Origin: Clostridia bacterium | Lineage (GTDB): Bacteria; Bacillota; Clostridia; Oscillospirales; Acutalibacteraceae | Length of the DNA: 64,000 bases | Direction of reading: 5' to 3' | Assembly: GCA_017473435.1 (NCBI GenBank) | Contig: JAFULG010000002.1 | Coordinates: 168,664-232,663, forward strand | Part shown: one piece after another, positions 44,684 through 53,282 of the stretch | Layout of the letters: every line of letters begins with the position of its first letter | Numbering within the stretch: the first letter of the stretch is position 1 | Translations under genes and position numbers: made by a program | The notes under the pieces: model-generated | Seen by the model: only the letters and a program-made list of their open reading frames with translations | What the model was told of the DNA's origin: nothing | Databases searched by the model: none

Positions 44684-45028
44684 TTAAAGTATAAGTTCTA
44701 AGGTTTTTTCAATAACGTCAACGCCTACAACAGTGTAGGGTGTGCCGTTTTCTTCGTCAACCTCAAGATTACCCATAGCGCCTACTGAAAGCTTACAGAT
44801 ACCGACAGTAGGAAGAGTATCCTTGAAGGAAGCTACTGCATAGCCCTTCATTACAACGGAAGCTACGCCGTCACGGTAGGTTGAAACAATACCTGTAAAG
44901 GGTGTGCCTCTGTCGGGATAGGTGATTTCTCCGGTGCTCTTAAGAGCAACTGCTCTGCCGGGAAGTGTTACTGACATTGCTTTGAAAGTGGCCTCGCTTG
45001 TTTCGAAGCCGTTTAAAAGTGCGTTCAT
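44684..45028 (-). CDS. Phage head decoration-like protein
   Basis: The protein has 114 aa. Small, beta-rich and Gly/Thr/Val-rich (GTPFTGIVSTYRDGVASVVM, LPTVGICKLSVGAMGNLEV), it sits between the protease-scaffold gene and the capsid gene. This is the standard place and build of a capsid decoration protein (lambda gpD-like or DUF2190-like). AAGGAGG precedes ATG 45028. Confidence 0.65.
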   Translation of the reverse strand: MNALLNGFETSEATFKAMSVTLPGRAVALKSTGEITYPDRGTPFTGIVSTYRDGVASVVMKGYAVASFKDTLPTVGICKLSVGAMGNLEVDEENGTPYTVVGVDVIEKTLELIL

Positions 45029-45040
45029 AAATTATCCTCC

Positions 45041-45988
45041 TTAAATTTTAAATGCATTATTGATGGTTGTGCTTTTCTTTGGTGAAACTGCTTTGAGCTG
45101 CAGGCATACAGGGATTGTTTCGCTGGCCTGGCTGCGAAGGCTCTCCATAAGAGCCTTTAGCTGTAATGCTGACATATCTTCACAGCCTTTGCAAAAAGCA
45201 TCTACATTTACCTTGTGCATAGCTATTAAGGCAAATTTTCTTATTTCGCTTAAGAGATGTTCTCTGTAAAGCCTTCCGTCTTCAGCTTCAAGCTCAAGCT
45301 TTTTTATATAGCTTTTGGAATACACCTGTGTTTTTTCTGCGCCGGAATTGCCGTTAATATCATTTGCTGTTGTTTTTTTTGTCTTTGCCTTCTCTTTTGA
45401 AAGGGCTTTTGTAACTCCTGCGTTTTTTTGTGCGGGCACAGCAACAAATGACCATTCGTAAGCATCAGCGGCACCGGACAAAATACCGTGGCACAGTTTT
45501 TTGCCGTAGTATTTACCCTTGATGTGGTTGCACTCATGAGATTTCATATTTTTGCCGCAGATTGAGCATGTCATATTTGACATAGAGCAGCCTACGCTTA
45601 CCTCTTTTTTGATGCCGCCTTCAATCTGAGCGATCATATCCTTGTTTTCATCTGTGACAAGCATATATGCAGTAGCTTTAAGTGCAACATAGCCTTCTCC
45701 CGCAGAGGTCTTTTTGCTTTTATCTTCCTGAATACAGGTTTTGAAAATTCTTGCCTTCTGGTTAAGAGAGCTCATATTATGGTCGGAAATACCGGTTCTG
45801 CCGACAAAAAGTCCGGCAAGCTCCTTGAGAGCGTCGATACTGAAACGCTCAAAATCACGGTCTACCTCGTTGTCACAGAGGGTAAGATTGAAACAGTAAA
45901 TATCCTCTGCAGAAAGAGGATTTCGTGCATAAGTGTTGATAAGCTCAAGGTCCTCGGCTGTAGGTGTGTTATTAATTGCCGTTGTCAT
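45041..45988 (-). CDS. Putative prohead protease with zinc-finger insert and scaffold-like tail
   Basis: The protein has 315 aa; ATG 45988 has AGGAGGTG upstream and overlaps the portal gene. NEVDRDFERFSIDALKELAG then GISDH (His70) and KKEVSVGCS (Ser131 or Ser135) resemble the His/Ser active site of phage head-maturation proteases. An insert with Cys141, Cys144, His151, Cys153 and Cys166 could bind zinc. From about residue 230 a coiled-coil-like stretch (YIKKLELEAEDGRLYREHLL) and helical tail may act as scaffold. The catalytic assignment is inferred from position and motif only. Confidence 0.6.
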   Translation of the reverse strand: MTTAINNTPTAEDLELINTYARNPLSAEDIYCFNLTLCDNEVDRDFERFSIDALKELAGLFVGRTGISDHNMSSLNQKARIFKTCIQEDKSKKTSAGEGYVALKATAYMLVTDENKDMIAQIEGGIKKEVSVGCSMSNMTCSICGKNMKSHECNHIKGKYYGKKLCHGILSGAADAYEWSFVAVPAQKNAGVTKALSKEKAKTKKTTANDINGNSGAEKTQVYSKSYIKKLELEAEDGRLYREHLLSEIRKFALIAMHKVNVDAFCKGCEDMSALQLKALMESLRSQASETIPVCLQLKAVSPKKSTTINNAFKI

Positions 45989-47144
45989 CGGTTGTTTCAC
46001 CTCCTGTTTCGGTAATAATTTTTTGTGTCTGTGCATCATAGTAGCGGCTTCTTGAAAGCTCGGTGATGTCCTGGAGTGTTATTGCTTCCCACTCAATGCT
46101 GAAGTCGCAGACTAAGCCGTGAAGTCTTAAGAAAAGGCGGCAGATCTGTGAGATGACAGGATTAAGCTGTCGGCGGTAGAATTCAATTTCGCTTGTGAGA
46201 ATGTCTGCCTGCTGAAAGCTCATTCTTTCGGTGGTAGACCAGCTCAAGCCGAGAAGGAAGGGCGGTATGCCAAGCTTTGCTATAATCTGCTCAAGCATTT
46301 CTCTTACAGGTACATCACTGTCGAGAATCTGATTATCCGCACCGATGGCTTTGATGTTTACATCACCTACGGCAACAAAGTCCTTTGCAGCGCCGCTGCC
46401 TGAGGACATTGCCTTGCTCCATTCGTTGGCGACGAGCATCGCCCTTTCCTTGGCGTAAGCTTTGTCTATAACATCGTTCTGAGGCTTGTAGGTTACAGCA
46501 AAACGTACATTTCCTACTCTTTCCCAGTTTGTGCCGATGGTGTTGTAAATCTTAAGAAGAATGTCGCTTACAAAGGGAAGACCTTTAAGAATTGAAGTTC
46601 CGTAAATACTTCCCGGTTCAGGGTTAAGCACAGAGAGAAGTATAAGAGAAGGGTATTTTACGGGAACAAAGCTTCCGTTTCCCTTGTCGGCGCTTACAAC
46701 GATATCAAGAGCGCTGCTTCCCTCGCTTAAGGATATTGACTTAAGGTCAGCGTTATAAAGGTGGGTTATGGTGCTTCCGTCGGTTACCATCTCACCAACT
46801 GACGTACCGTAGGTGAGAAGCTGTTCGAGAAAAGTTGAAACGAAGGCATCAATGCCTTGTCTTGTTCCGCTTACGCTTACATTTCTGAGAAAGTCCTCGA
46901 GAAGCTCCTGAACCGCCTTGTTATCGCAGGTGACACTGAAGGTGCCGATGAGTCTTATGAGCTTGTATACTGCGGCATCTATGATGGGAATTGCTTCACG
47001 CAGGGATTTGTAAAGAGTCATATCGGCGGTTGATAAGGGGTTATAATTCTGCAGTGTAAGGAAGGGGTGCTTTGCGCCCGAGGTCTGAGGCACTGCAACG
47101 ACGGCACTTTCCGGCGGTTCTTTTTTTCTTTTGCCTATTGCCAA
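45972..47144 (-). CDS. Phage portal protein
   Basis: The protein has 390 aa. The start is TTG 47144, eight bases after AAGGAG; a GTG three codons earlier touches that site. YNPLSTADMTLYKSLREAIP, FLEQLLTYGTSVGEMV, and the region LEQIIAKLGIPPFLLGLSWS followed by FQQADILTSEIEFYRRQLNP are typical portal elements (wing, stem helices and clip). The portal forms the ring through which DNA enters the capsid. The frame is intact. Confidence 0.85.
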   Translation of the reverse strand: MAIGKRKKEPPESAVVAVPQTSGAKHPFLTLQNYNPLSTADMTLYKSLREAIPIIDAAVYKLIRLIGTFSVTCDNKAVQELLEDFLRNVSVSGTRQGIDAFVSTFLEQLLTYGTSVGEMVTDGSTITHLYNADLKSISLSEGSSALDIVVSADKGNGSFVPVKYPSLILLSVLNPEPGSIYGTSILKGLPFVSDILLKIYNTIGTNWERVGNVRFAVTYKPQNDVIDKAYAKERAMLVANEWSKAMSSGSGAAKDFVAVGDVNIKAIGADNQILDSDVPVREMLEQIIAKLGIPPFLLGLSWSTTERMSFQQADILTSEIEFYRRQLNPVISQICRLFLRLHGLVCDFSIEWEAITLQDITELSRSRYYDAQTQKIITETGGETTDDNGN

Positions 47145-47205
47145 GTTGTTCACTCCTTTCGTTCAGGGCGAAATCCCTGATTTTTGTTTTCAATAAAAAG
47201 ACGTA

Positions 47206-48465
47206 TCATCTGTCGGAAGCAAAAACGAAAAATCCGTCATTTGCATCATTAAGGACATTAAGAACAAAGTAGCGGATGTCATCCATTGCGTGGTCGTGTT
47301 CTTTTTTAGGTGTGTCCTTTTTTGAAGCCTCATCCCAGCGATAAAGAGAAAACTCCTTTATCGTGTTTTTGCAGGAGGGCGAAATCCTGATTTTTCCGTC
47401 ACGGAAGGCGCCCTGAACCTTGCGGATGCCGTCAGTAACATCATTTTTTGCCGGAATGACGGTGAATTTGCCATGACGGCAGATGCATTCGATGAAGGAG
47501 GCGGCTGACGGGTCAACTATTACGGCGGTGATGCTTTTTCCGTCTGTGAGTGCCGACAGCTCGCTGTAATACTCCTCATCGGTTTTGTGGACGCCCTGCT
47601 CCCTTGAATTGAAGTAGTACTCGTCTATTCTGTACCACACTCCGCCGTGAAGCCCCCATAAGCCCATTGAGGTGGGGTTCACGGTTCCGTAATCGCAGGA
47701 AACGTAGTATTTTTCAAATTCAGTTACGGGTGGCGAAAGAGTGTACTTTCCTTTTGCGGCATCGGGATAAACAAGTCCGTCAACCGCAACCCATTTACCA
47801 AGCACAAATCTTTCATAAAAGGCTCCGCTGTAAAGGCTTTCATAGCGCCTTATCATTTTCGCGGAAAGAGATGGGTTGTCGGACATAAGGAAGTGGATAT
47901 AGAGACAGTTTTTTTCTTCGCTCTTTTTTATCCATTCCTTGTAAAACCAATGCATAGGGTTTTCCGGGTTGCAGTTGAACCAGAATTTTGAGCCTGAAAC
48001 AGAGCAACGCGCCAGAGCCTGCTCAACAAAGGAGCGGGGCATGAGGGCGACCTCATCAAGGAGAATACCGCCAAGAGTCATACCCTGAATAAGGGATGCA
48101 GAGCTTTCATCTCTGCCGCCGAAAAGGTAAAAGCGGTTTGTTTTTTCATTCATCGTGACCTCTATCATATTCTGACTGAACCTTTCCTTGCATTCAAAAC
48201 CAAGCTCACGAAGACGCGGTATAAGATCAGTTATAATGTTACGTCGAAGAGAGGTTATGGTTTTTCCGCAAATTGCAAATGAGGTGTCGTCAAAGCGATA
48301 AAAGGCCCAAGCAACAAAGGATAATGACATACAGGTTGTTTTGCCGCTTCTTACTGCTCCGTCGCAGATAAGTCCGTCATAGCTGCAGAACGGAGAGCTT
48401 TCGTGCCACCAGGAGAAAACGGCAAGCTGTTTTTTTGAGAATGTAGTGAAGCCCCGGTTACTCAA
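47206..48465 (-). CDS. Phage terminase large subunit (PBSX type)
   Basis: The protein has 419 aa. The start is TTG 48465 with AAGGAGGAC just upstream; it overlaps the small-subunit stop. Walker A is GAVRSGKT (about 36-43), Walker B GILLDEVAL (about 135), and the coupling motif lies in FWFNCNPENPMHW. The nuclease domain starts with SCDYGTVNPTS (about 255), followed by AVIVDPSAASF and HDHAMDDIRYFV with its acidic residues. It cuts and pumps phage DNA. All key acidic residues appear present, so the motor may be functional. Confidence 0.93.
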   Translation of the reverse strand: MSNRGFTTFSKKQLAVFSWWHESSPFCSYDGLICDGAVRSGKTTCMSLSFVAWAFYRFDDTSFAICGKTITSLRRNIITDLIPRLRELGFECKERFSQNMIEVTMNEKTNRFYLFGGRDESSASLIQGMTLGGILLDEVALMPRSFVEQALARCSVSGSKFWFNCNPENPMHWFYKEWIKKSEEKNCLYIHFLMSDNPSLSAKMIRRYESLYSGAFYERFVLGKWVAVDGLVYPDAAKGKYTLSPPVTEFEKYYVSCDYGTVNPTSMGLWGLHGGVWYRIDEYYFNSREQGVHKTDEEYYSELSALTDGKSITAVIVDPSAASFIECICRHGKFTVIPAKNDVTDGIRKVQGAFRDGKIRISPSCKNTIKEFSLYRWDEASKKDTPKKEHDHAMDDIRYFVLNVLNDANDGFFVFASDR

Positions 48466-48976
48466 TGCTGTCCTCCTTAAGTGCCGCTGCACAGGATGAA
48501 ATAGCGTTGTAAAGAGAGTTTCCCGTCACATAATCCTTTTCGTCACAAAGTTGCTGTAATTTTTCAAGAGCCTTAAGGCGGTCAAAGAATTTAATTTCTA
48601 TGTCGCCACCCTTTTTTCTCTTGATTTCGGAAATATTAAAAAAATCCATTTCCTCAAGCTTTTCCTTTTCGGGCTCTTCGGAATATAAAAGACTGATTGC
48701 ATCGCTGATACAGCCGAAGGCTAGTCTTGTGTATCCCTGAGCGATATCTTTTTTGTCGGCCCTTCGCTGCTTATCTAGCTGTTCAATATAGGCTTTTATC
48801 TCCTTTCTTTTCAGAAGTTTTAAAGCGGCTTTTTCAGGAAATCTGTATCCGGATTTTGCCGCGGCCTCTCTGCCGTTGCAGTTGACACTGCAGTAGGTGC
48901 AGAAGAGCTTTTCTTTGCTTGAGAGTTCTTTGCTTATTTTCGATTCTCCTTTCTGAGAGGTAAAAAGTCCCCTCAC
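48458..48976 (-). CDS. Phage terminase small subunit
   Basis: Up to 172 aa. LSSKEKLFCTYCSVNCNGRE and AAAKSGYRFPEKAALKLLKR (residues about 18-57) form the HTH DNA-binding domain of Terminase_2-like small subunits; the C-terminal part is the oligomerising helix region. The start is odd: the longest frame opens with GTG 48976 without a ribosome site, while the perfect AAAGGAG at about 48945-48951 points to an ATA codon at 48937. This suggests either rare AUA initiation or a decayed ATG. It leads the head operon. Confidence 0.8.
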   Translation of the reverse strand: MRGLFTSQKGESKISKELSSKEKLFCTYCSVNCNGREAAAKSGYRFPEKAALKLLKRKEIKAYIEQLDKQRRADKKDIAQGYTRLAFGCISDAISLLYSEEPEKEKLEEMDFFNISEIKRKKGGDIEIKFFDRLKALEKLQQLCDEKDYVTGNSLYNAISSCAAALKEDSIE

Positions 48977-49104
48977 TTATAGAGCGGAAAACGCGATTTT
49001 TTGCACGATTTTCGAAACGATTTGACTTGAAATGAAAAAATTTTAAAAAAATATTTTTTTTGAGAGTTAAAACACTCAAAAATGAATAATTTTTGAATCA
49101 ACTA

Positions 49105-49133
49105 TTGACATTGTTTAAAGGGTAGTATATAAT
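49105..49133 (+). promoter_or_regulatory. Perfect consensus promoter for second 32-aa peptide
   Basis: TTGACA (49105-49110), 17-bp spacer, TATAAT (49128-49133). The AT-rich stretch 48977-49104 contains a TTTTTGAG/CTCAAAAA hairpin and no other gene. Confidence 0.9.
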
Positions 49134-49186
49134 TATTGTAACTTGAGGGAGTATCCCGAAAGAAATTTTAACAGGAGGTAGCTAAA

Positions 49187-49285
49187 ATGAACGATATTCT
49201 TGCATGGGTAAAGAACAACTGGGCTGACATCGTTAAGTTCTTCGATAAGTTCTACGGTATCCTTAAGGGCATTCTTGCTGACTAA
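49187..49285 (+). CDS. 32-aa amphipathic helical peptide, second copy
   Basis: ATG 49187 follows AGGAGG by eight bases. The product is MNDILAWVKNNWADIVKFFD then KFYGILKGILAD, exactly 32 aa like the peptide at 22360-22458. Hydrophobic residues Ile4/Leu5, Val8, Trp12, Ile15/Val16, Phe19, Phe22/Tyr23, Leu26 and Ile29/Leu30 recur every 3-4 positions; Lys and Asp balance to zero net charge, as in delta-lysin-type modulins. Codons are strongly biased to AAG, AAC, TTC and ATC, a sign of high expression. It is transcribed away from the phage head operon and has its own terminator. Confidence 0.85.
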   Translation: MNDILAWVKNNWADIVKFFDKFYGILKGILAD

Positions 49286-49342
49286 TTTTTAACTGCGCGG
49301 TAAAAATTAAAGCTATTTTAAAATTTGAAATTTTAAAATAAA

Positions 49343-49371
49343 AAGCCACCCGATTCGGGTGGCTTCTTATT
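49343..49371. terminator. Bidirectional terminator between peptide gene and mfd
   Basis: AAGCCACCCGA-t-TCGGGTGGCTT with T-rich flanks on both strands. An AT-only hairpin (ATTTTAAAATTTGAAATTTT) lies just before it. Confidence 0.88.
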
Positions 49372-49386
49372 TTTATACCGATTATT

Positions 49387-52300
49387 TTAATTGCATTGTG
49401 AAAGACAGGTTATAAGCTCCTTAATAGCTTCAACGGATGAGCGGCCGAGAAGCTTTACGGAGATATACGGTGCACTGCTTCTTGCGCCGCTTATCATTGC
49501 TTTTCCTCTCATATTCTGAGCAACGGCAGATGCGTATTCGGGCCTGAAGTCGTTGAAGAAAGCAAGCACCATGCCGTTTTGTTGCTTGATTTCAAAAATT
49601 CCCAGCTTTGATGCGTAGGCGCGAAGCAGAGCAACGTCGATAAGTCCTTGAACACTTGGCGGAATATCGCCGAAGCGGTCGATAAACTCGTCGGTAACAT
49701 CCATAGCATCTTCGCCGTTTTCAATTTCTGCAATACGTTTATACATATTTATACGGTTCTTAACCGAGTCAATATAGGTTTCGGGGATGTGAGCGTCAAC
49801 GTTAATATCAACAACGCATTCTTTTTTCTCGACATACTCTTGACCGGTTTTTTCTTCACCGATTGCTTCGGAGAGAATTTTAAGATACATATCATAACCG
49901 ACAGCTTCCATATGTCCGTGCTGTTCAGCACCGAGTATACTGCCTGCTCCTCTGATTTCCAGGTCTCGCATGGCAATTTTAAAGCCGGAGCCGAATTCCG
50001 TGAATTCGCGTATAGCCTCAAGACGGCGCCTTGCGGTTTCGTTAAGCTCCTTGTGCTTGTTATAGGTGAAGTATGCAAAGGCTCTACGCGGGCTTCTTCC
50101 TACTCGTCCTCTTATCTGATGAAGCTGCGCAAGACCGAGTCGGTCTGCGTCCTCAATGATAAGGGTGTTTGCGTTGGGAACATCTACTCCTGTTTCTATA
50201 ATGGTGGTGCATACGAGGATATCAATTTCGTTTTCGAGCAGCTGTCGCCATACCTCGCTGAGTTCTTCTTCACTCATTTTGCCGTGGCCTATACCTATTC
50301 TTGCATCGGGGAGATACTCCTTGATTTGTGCCGCACGGCTCTCGATGCCGTCAATGCGGTTGAAAAGGTAGTAAACCTGGCCTCCTCTGCGAAGCTCTCT
50401 CTCCATTGCTTCGGCGAGTATACCCATATCCTGAGCAACAACGTAGGTCTGAACCGGGTGTCTTCCCGTGGGAGCAATTTCAAGCAGAGACATATCACGA
50501 ATTCCCGTCATAGCCATATTGAGAGTACGGGGAATAGGTGTAGCCGAAAGGGTCAGCACATCAACACCGGGGAACTTTTCCTTGAGCTTTTCTTTCTGAA
50601 GAACACCGAAGCGCTGCTCTTCATCAACGATAAGCAGACCTAAATCCTTGAATTCTACGCTTTTTGCAATAATGGCATGAGTTCCTACGATAATATCTAT
50701 ACTGCCCCTTTTGAGGGCTTTTTTTATTTTTGTACGGTCGCCCTGAGTGCGGAAGCGAGATATCATATCCACCTCAACAGGAAAACCGTCAAAGCGTTTT
50801 TTTATGGTCTGATAATGCTGGAAGGCGAGGATTGTAGTGGGGACAAGGATTGCACATTGCTTTCCGTCAGCAATACATTTGAAGGCGGCACGCAATGCTA
50901 CCTCAGTTTTGCCGAAGCCTACGTCACCGCAAAGAAGCCTGTCCATAGGAGAGGGGCGTTCCATATCCTGTTTGATATCGTTAATGGCAATAAGCTGGTC
51001 ATCGGTTTCTTCAAATTCAAAACGGCGTTCGAAGTCGTTCTGCATATCCATATCCGGTGAAAAGCTGAAGCCCTTGCTGTTCATACGTTCTGCATAAAGC
51101 TCCGTGAGCTTTTTCGCCATATCCTTAACAGCGGCGCGTACCTTTGATTTTGTCTTTTTCCATTCATCGGAACCGAGCTTGTTTAGCTTTACCACTTTGT
51201 CCGTGTCGTGGGGTGAGGCATATTTTGAAATAAGGTCAAGCTGCGTAACGGGCAGGTAAAGCACATCGCTTCCTCGGTAGTTGATTTTAATGAAGTCCTT
51301 GATAACGCCGGACATATTCATTGTTTTGATACCGTCAAAAACACCTATGCCGTGTATGGCGTGTACAATGTAGTCGCCCTTGGAGATTTCGTCAAGAGAG
51401 GTAAGTCCCTTGCCGGTTTTATACTTTGCCTTTTGCTTCTTCTTTTCGGTAGCAACAATTCTGCCGTAGGTGAAAAGAGAAAATTTAAGCAGATCGTATT
51501 CAAAGCCCGAGGACAGAGTGCCGGCAACGACACTTACAAATCCCTTGGGAAATTCACCGGGAACAACGGGGAAGTAACGAGCTCTGATACCTTCGGTTTC
51601 AAGGTCAAAGGCAAGCTCCTTTGCGCTTTTCTCAGTGCCTGCCATAACAACACAGGTGTAGCCTGAATGAATACAGGGCTTGAGATCGTCGATAAGATAT
51701 GAGAGTGTGCCGTCCCAGCGAGAGGTCTGACGGGCATTGATGCTTACAAGCTCTTTTACAGGAGTATCAAAGGAGCCGCGTGCAAGGGAGTCGATATAAA
51801 CAGCACCGAAGTCCTCATATTTTTTCAATATTTCTGTCCAGGTAAGGGCGAAGGTGTCAATGCCCTTTGTAAGAATTCCTTCTTCAAAAAGAGTACGTAT
51901 GTCCTCGTTTAAAAGTGCGGAAGAGGTGTTGAATTTCTGCTTGACTGAGGAACTTTCACAGATAAATAAAAGCTCATTTTCCATATAGTCAAATACGGTT
52001 GCGGTCCTATCATAGGCCAGAGAAAGGTATTTGTCGGGTGCACCTACACCTATAAAATGCTCCAGAGCTTCAATATCCTCGCGGATTTTTTCCTTTGCCT
52101 TTACGCTTCCCTTGCCTTTTACCGTGCCGATGAAATCAAGAAGCTTTTCCTTCATAGCCTCGTGGGAATCAAAAAGAACCTCTGTTGCAGGAGTGAGCTT
52201 TACGGTGTTGAGGACATCGGTGCGGCGCTGACTTTCAATGTCAAAATGAGCCATGGAGTCGATTTCATCACCCCAGAATTCAATACGGCAGGGTTCTTTG

Positions 52301-52860
52301 CTGTCGGGCGGAAAGAAGTCGAGGATGCCGCCGCGCAGAGAAAACTGGCCCACACCTTCAACAAGGTCGGTACGGCTGTAGCCTGCGGCAAGGAGAAGCT
52401 TTGTGATTTCGTGGGTGGTTATTTCGTCTCCGACGGAAAAAGAAGGACTGCGCTTGATCAGCTCCTCGCAGGGGAGGGTGAACTGTGTTGCCGCCTCAAT
52501 ACTGCAAAGCACAAAGCGGCATTTGTTGTCAAGAATTTTACAAAGCACGGAAAGACGCTTTTGTTCGAACTCGTGAGATTTGTTATCGCTTCCACGGAAG
52601 GAAAAATCTCTTGCCGGGTAAAGCTCCGCACCGCCGCAAAGGGTGTTAAGATCGTCGCAGAGCTTACTTGCAGTTCCTTCATCGTGGCATATAATCAGGG
52701 CTTTTCTGCCCGGGCAATGCTCCGTCAGGGCAGAGATATAATGAGCCTTATGCACCTGAGAAAGACCGATGACGCCCATGGGAAGACGGTGGTTTTCTAT
52801 TGATGAGGCTATTTTTGCGAATTCGTCACTGTCCTTTAATATTTTTGTAAAGCCCGACAT
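49387..52860 (-). CDS. mfd: Transcription-repair coupling factor
   Basis: The protein has 1157 aa, normal length. It has a UvrB-like N-terminal region, a CarD-like RNA polymerase interaction domain (KGDYIVHAIHGIGVFDGIKT, about residues 497-516) and the SF2 translocase with Walker A GDVGFGKTEVA, DEEQRFG, and SATPIPRTLNMA. IIETGVDVPNAN and QIRGRVGRS are motifs V and VI. A C-terminal TRCF domain closes it. It removes stalled RNA polymerase and recruits UvrA. AAAGGAGG precedes ATG 52860. Confidence 0.98.
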   Translation of the reverse strand: MSGFTKILKDSDEFAKIASSIENHRLPMGVIGLSQVHKAHYISALTEHCPGRKALIICHDEGTASKLCDDLNTLCGGAELYPARDFSFRGSDNKSHEFEQKRLSVLCKILDNKCRFVLCSIEAATQFTLPCEELIKRSPSFSVGDEITTHEITKLLLAAGYSRTDLVEGVGQFSLRGGILDFFPPDSKEPCRIEFWGDEIDSMAHFDIESQRRTDVLNTVKLTPATEVLFDSHEAMKEKLLDFIGTVKGKGSVKAKEKIREDIEALEHFIGVGAPDKYLSLAYDRTATVFDYMENELLFICESSSVKQKFNTSSALLNEDIRTLFEEGILTKGIDTFALTWTEILKKYEDFGAVYIDSLARGSFDTPVKELVSINARQTSRWDGTLSYLIDDLKPCIHSGYTCVVMAGTEKSAKELAFDLETEGIRARYFPVVPGEFPKGFVSVVAGTLSSGFEYDLLKFSLFTYGRIVATEKKKQKAKYKTGKGLTSLDEISKGDYIVHAIHGIGVFDGIKTMNMSGVIKDFIKINYRGSDVLYLPVTQLDLISKYASPHDTDKVVKLNKLGSDEWKKTKSKVRAAVKDMAKKLTELYAERMNSKGFSFSPDMDMQNDFERRFEFEETDDQLIAINDIKQDMERPSPMDRLLCGDVGFGKTEVALRAAFKCIADGKQCAILVPTTILAFQHYQTIKKRFDGFPVEVDMISRFRTQGDRTKIKKALKRGSIDIIVGTHAIIAKSVEFKDLGLLIVDEEQRFGVLQKEKLKEKFPGVDVLTLSATPIPRTLNMAMTGIRDMSLLEIAPTGRHPVQTYVVAQDMGILAEAMERELRRGGQVYYLFNRIDGIESRAAQIKEYLPDARIGIGHGKMSEEELSEVWRQLLENEIDILVCTTIIETGVDVPNANTLIIEDADRLGLAQLHQIRGRVGRSPRRAFAYFTYNKHKELNETARRRLEAIREFTEFGSGFKIAMRDLEIRGAGSILGAEQHGHMEAVGYDMYLKILSEAIGEEKTGQEYVEKKECVVDINVDAHIPETYIDSVKNRINMYKRIAEIENGEDAMDVTDEFIDRFGDIPPSVQGLIDVALLRAYASKLGIFEIKQQNGMVLAFFNDFRPEYASAVAQNMRGKAMISGARSSAPYISVKLLGRSSVEAIKELITCLSQCN

Positions 52861-52893
52861 AATGTTCCTCCTTTATTGCTTAACGCAGTAATG

Positions 52894-52933
52894 CACCCGA
52901 AAAGCTTTACCGTGGGGGTAAGGGCTTCGGGTG
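52894..52933 (-). promoter_or_regulatory. Hairpin in the 5' leader of mfd
   Basis: CACCCGAA(g)CCCTTACC ... GGTAAAGC(tt)TTCGGGTG forms a stable stem between the mfd promoter and its ribosome site. Its function is unknown. Confidence 0.5.
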
Positions 52934-52947
52934 TGATTATTGTTTAT

Positions 52948-52977
52948 ATTATAGTATATGTAAAGTGCGAAAGTCAA
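52948..52977 (-). promoter_or_regulatory. Promoter of mfd
   Basis: Minus strand TTGACT (52977-52972), 18-bp spacer, TATAAT (52953-52948). Confidence 0.8.
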
Positions 52978-52999
52978 TGAATTTTGAAACGCGAAAGCA

Positions 53000-53270
53000 A
53001 GAAAAGTTTTGGTCAAGCTTTTACAAAAGCTTGCGGGGCATCGTCTCCGAAGCGCCGGCGGCGGATGCAGCGATTTTTTCGGGGTCCCCGAAAAGCCCGA
53101 TAGGCTTTTTGGGGAGGAGGAAGCACAACGGAGCGGTGAGCTTTTCCGCAAGGAAAACGATGAGCGAGTTTGTGCTGACGAGGCGCAGCGGTCAAAATCG
53201 CTCGGCGCTCCAAGCCGATAAGCGATTTTGGGAACCGCAAGAGAGCAAAGGGGTGAAACCCTTTACACGT
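53000..53270. repeat. Hairpin repeat copy C followed by a mosaic of palindromes
   Basis: Copy C: AAAAGTTTTGGT, a perfect 9-bp stem CAAGCTTTT-ac-AAAAGCTTG (53014-53033) and GCGGGGCATCG. Then come TTTTTCGGGGTCCCCGAAAA, AAAAGCC-cgata-GGCTTTTT, and CAAAATCGCT...AAGCGATTTTG enclosing GGC/GCC. GC content is higher than in neighbouring gaps. Several long frames cross it in all phases, none with a ribosome site or family resemblance. This 535-base gene gap (52861-53395) is thus interspersed-repeat DNA. Confidence 0.65.
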
Positions 53271-53282
53271 TAAAAAATTGAT

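Noticed and set aside
49648-50643. 331-codon frame on the plus strand opposite mfd
   Set aside because: It is antisense to conserved helicase motifs of mfd and has no ribosome site or family resemblance.
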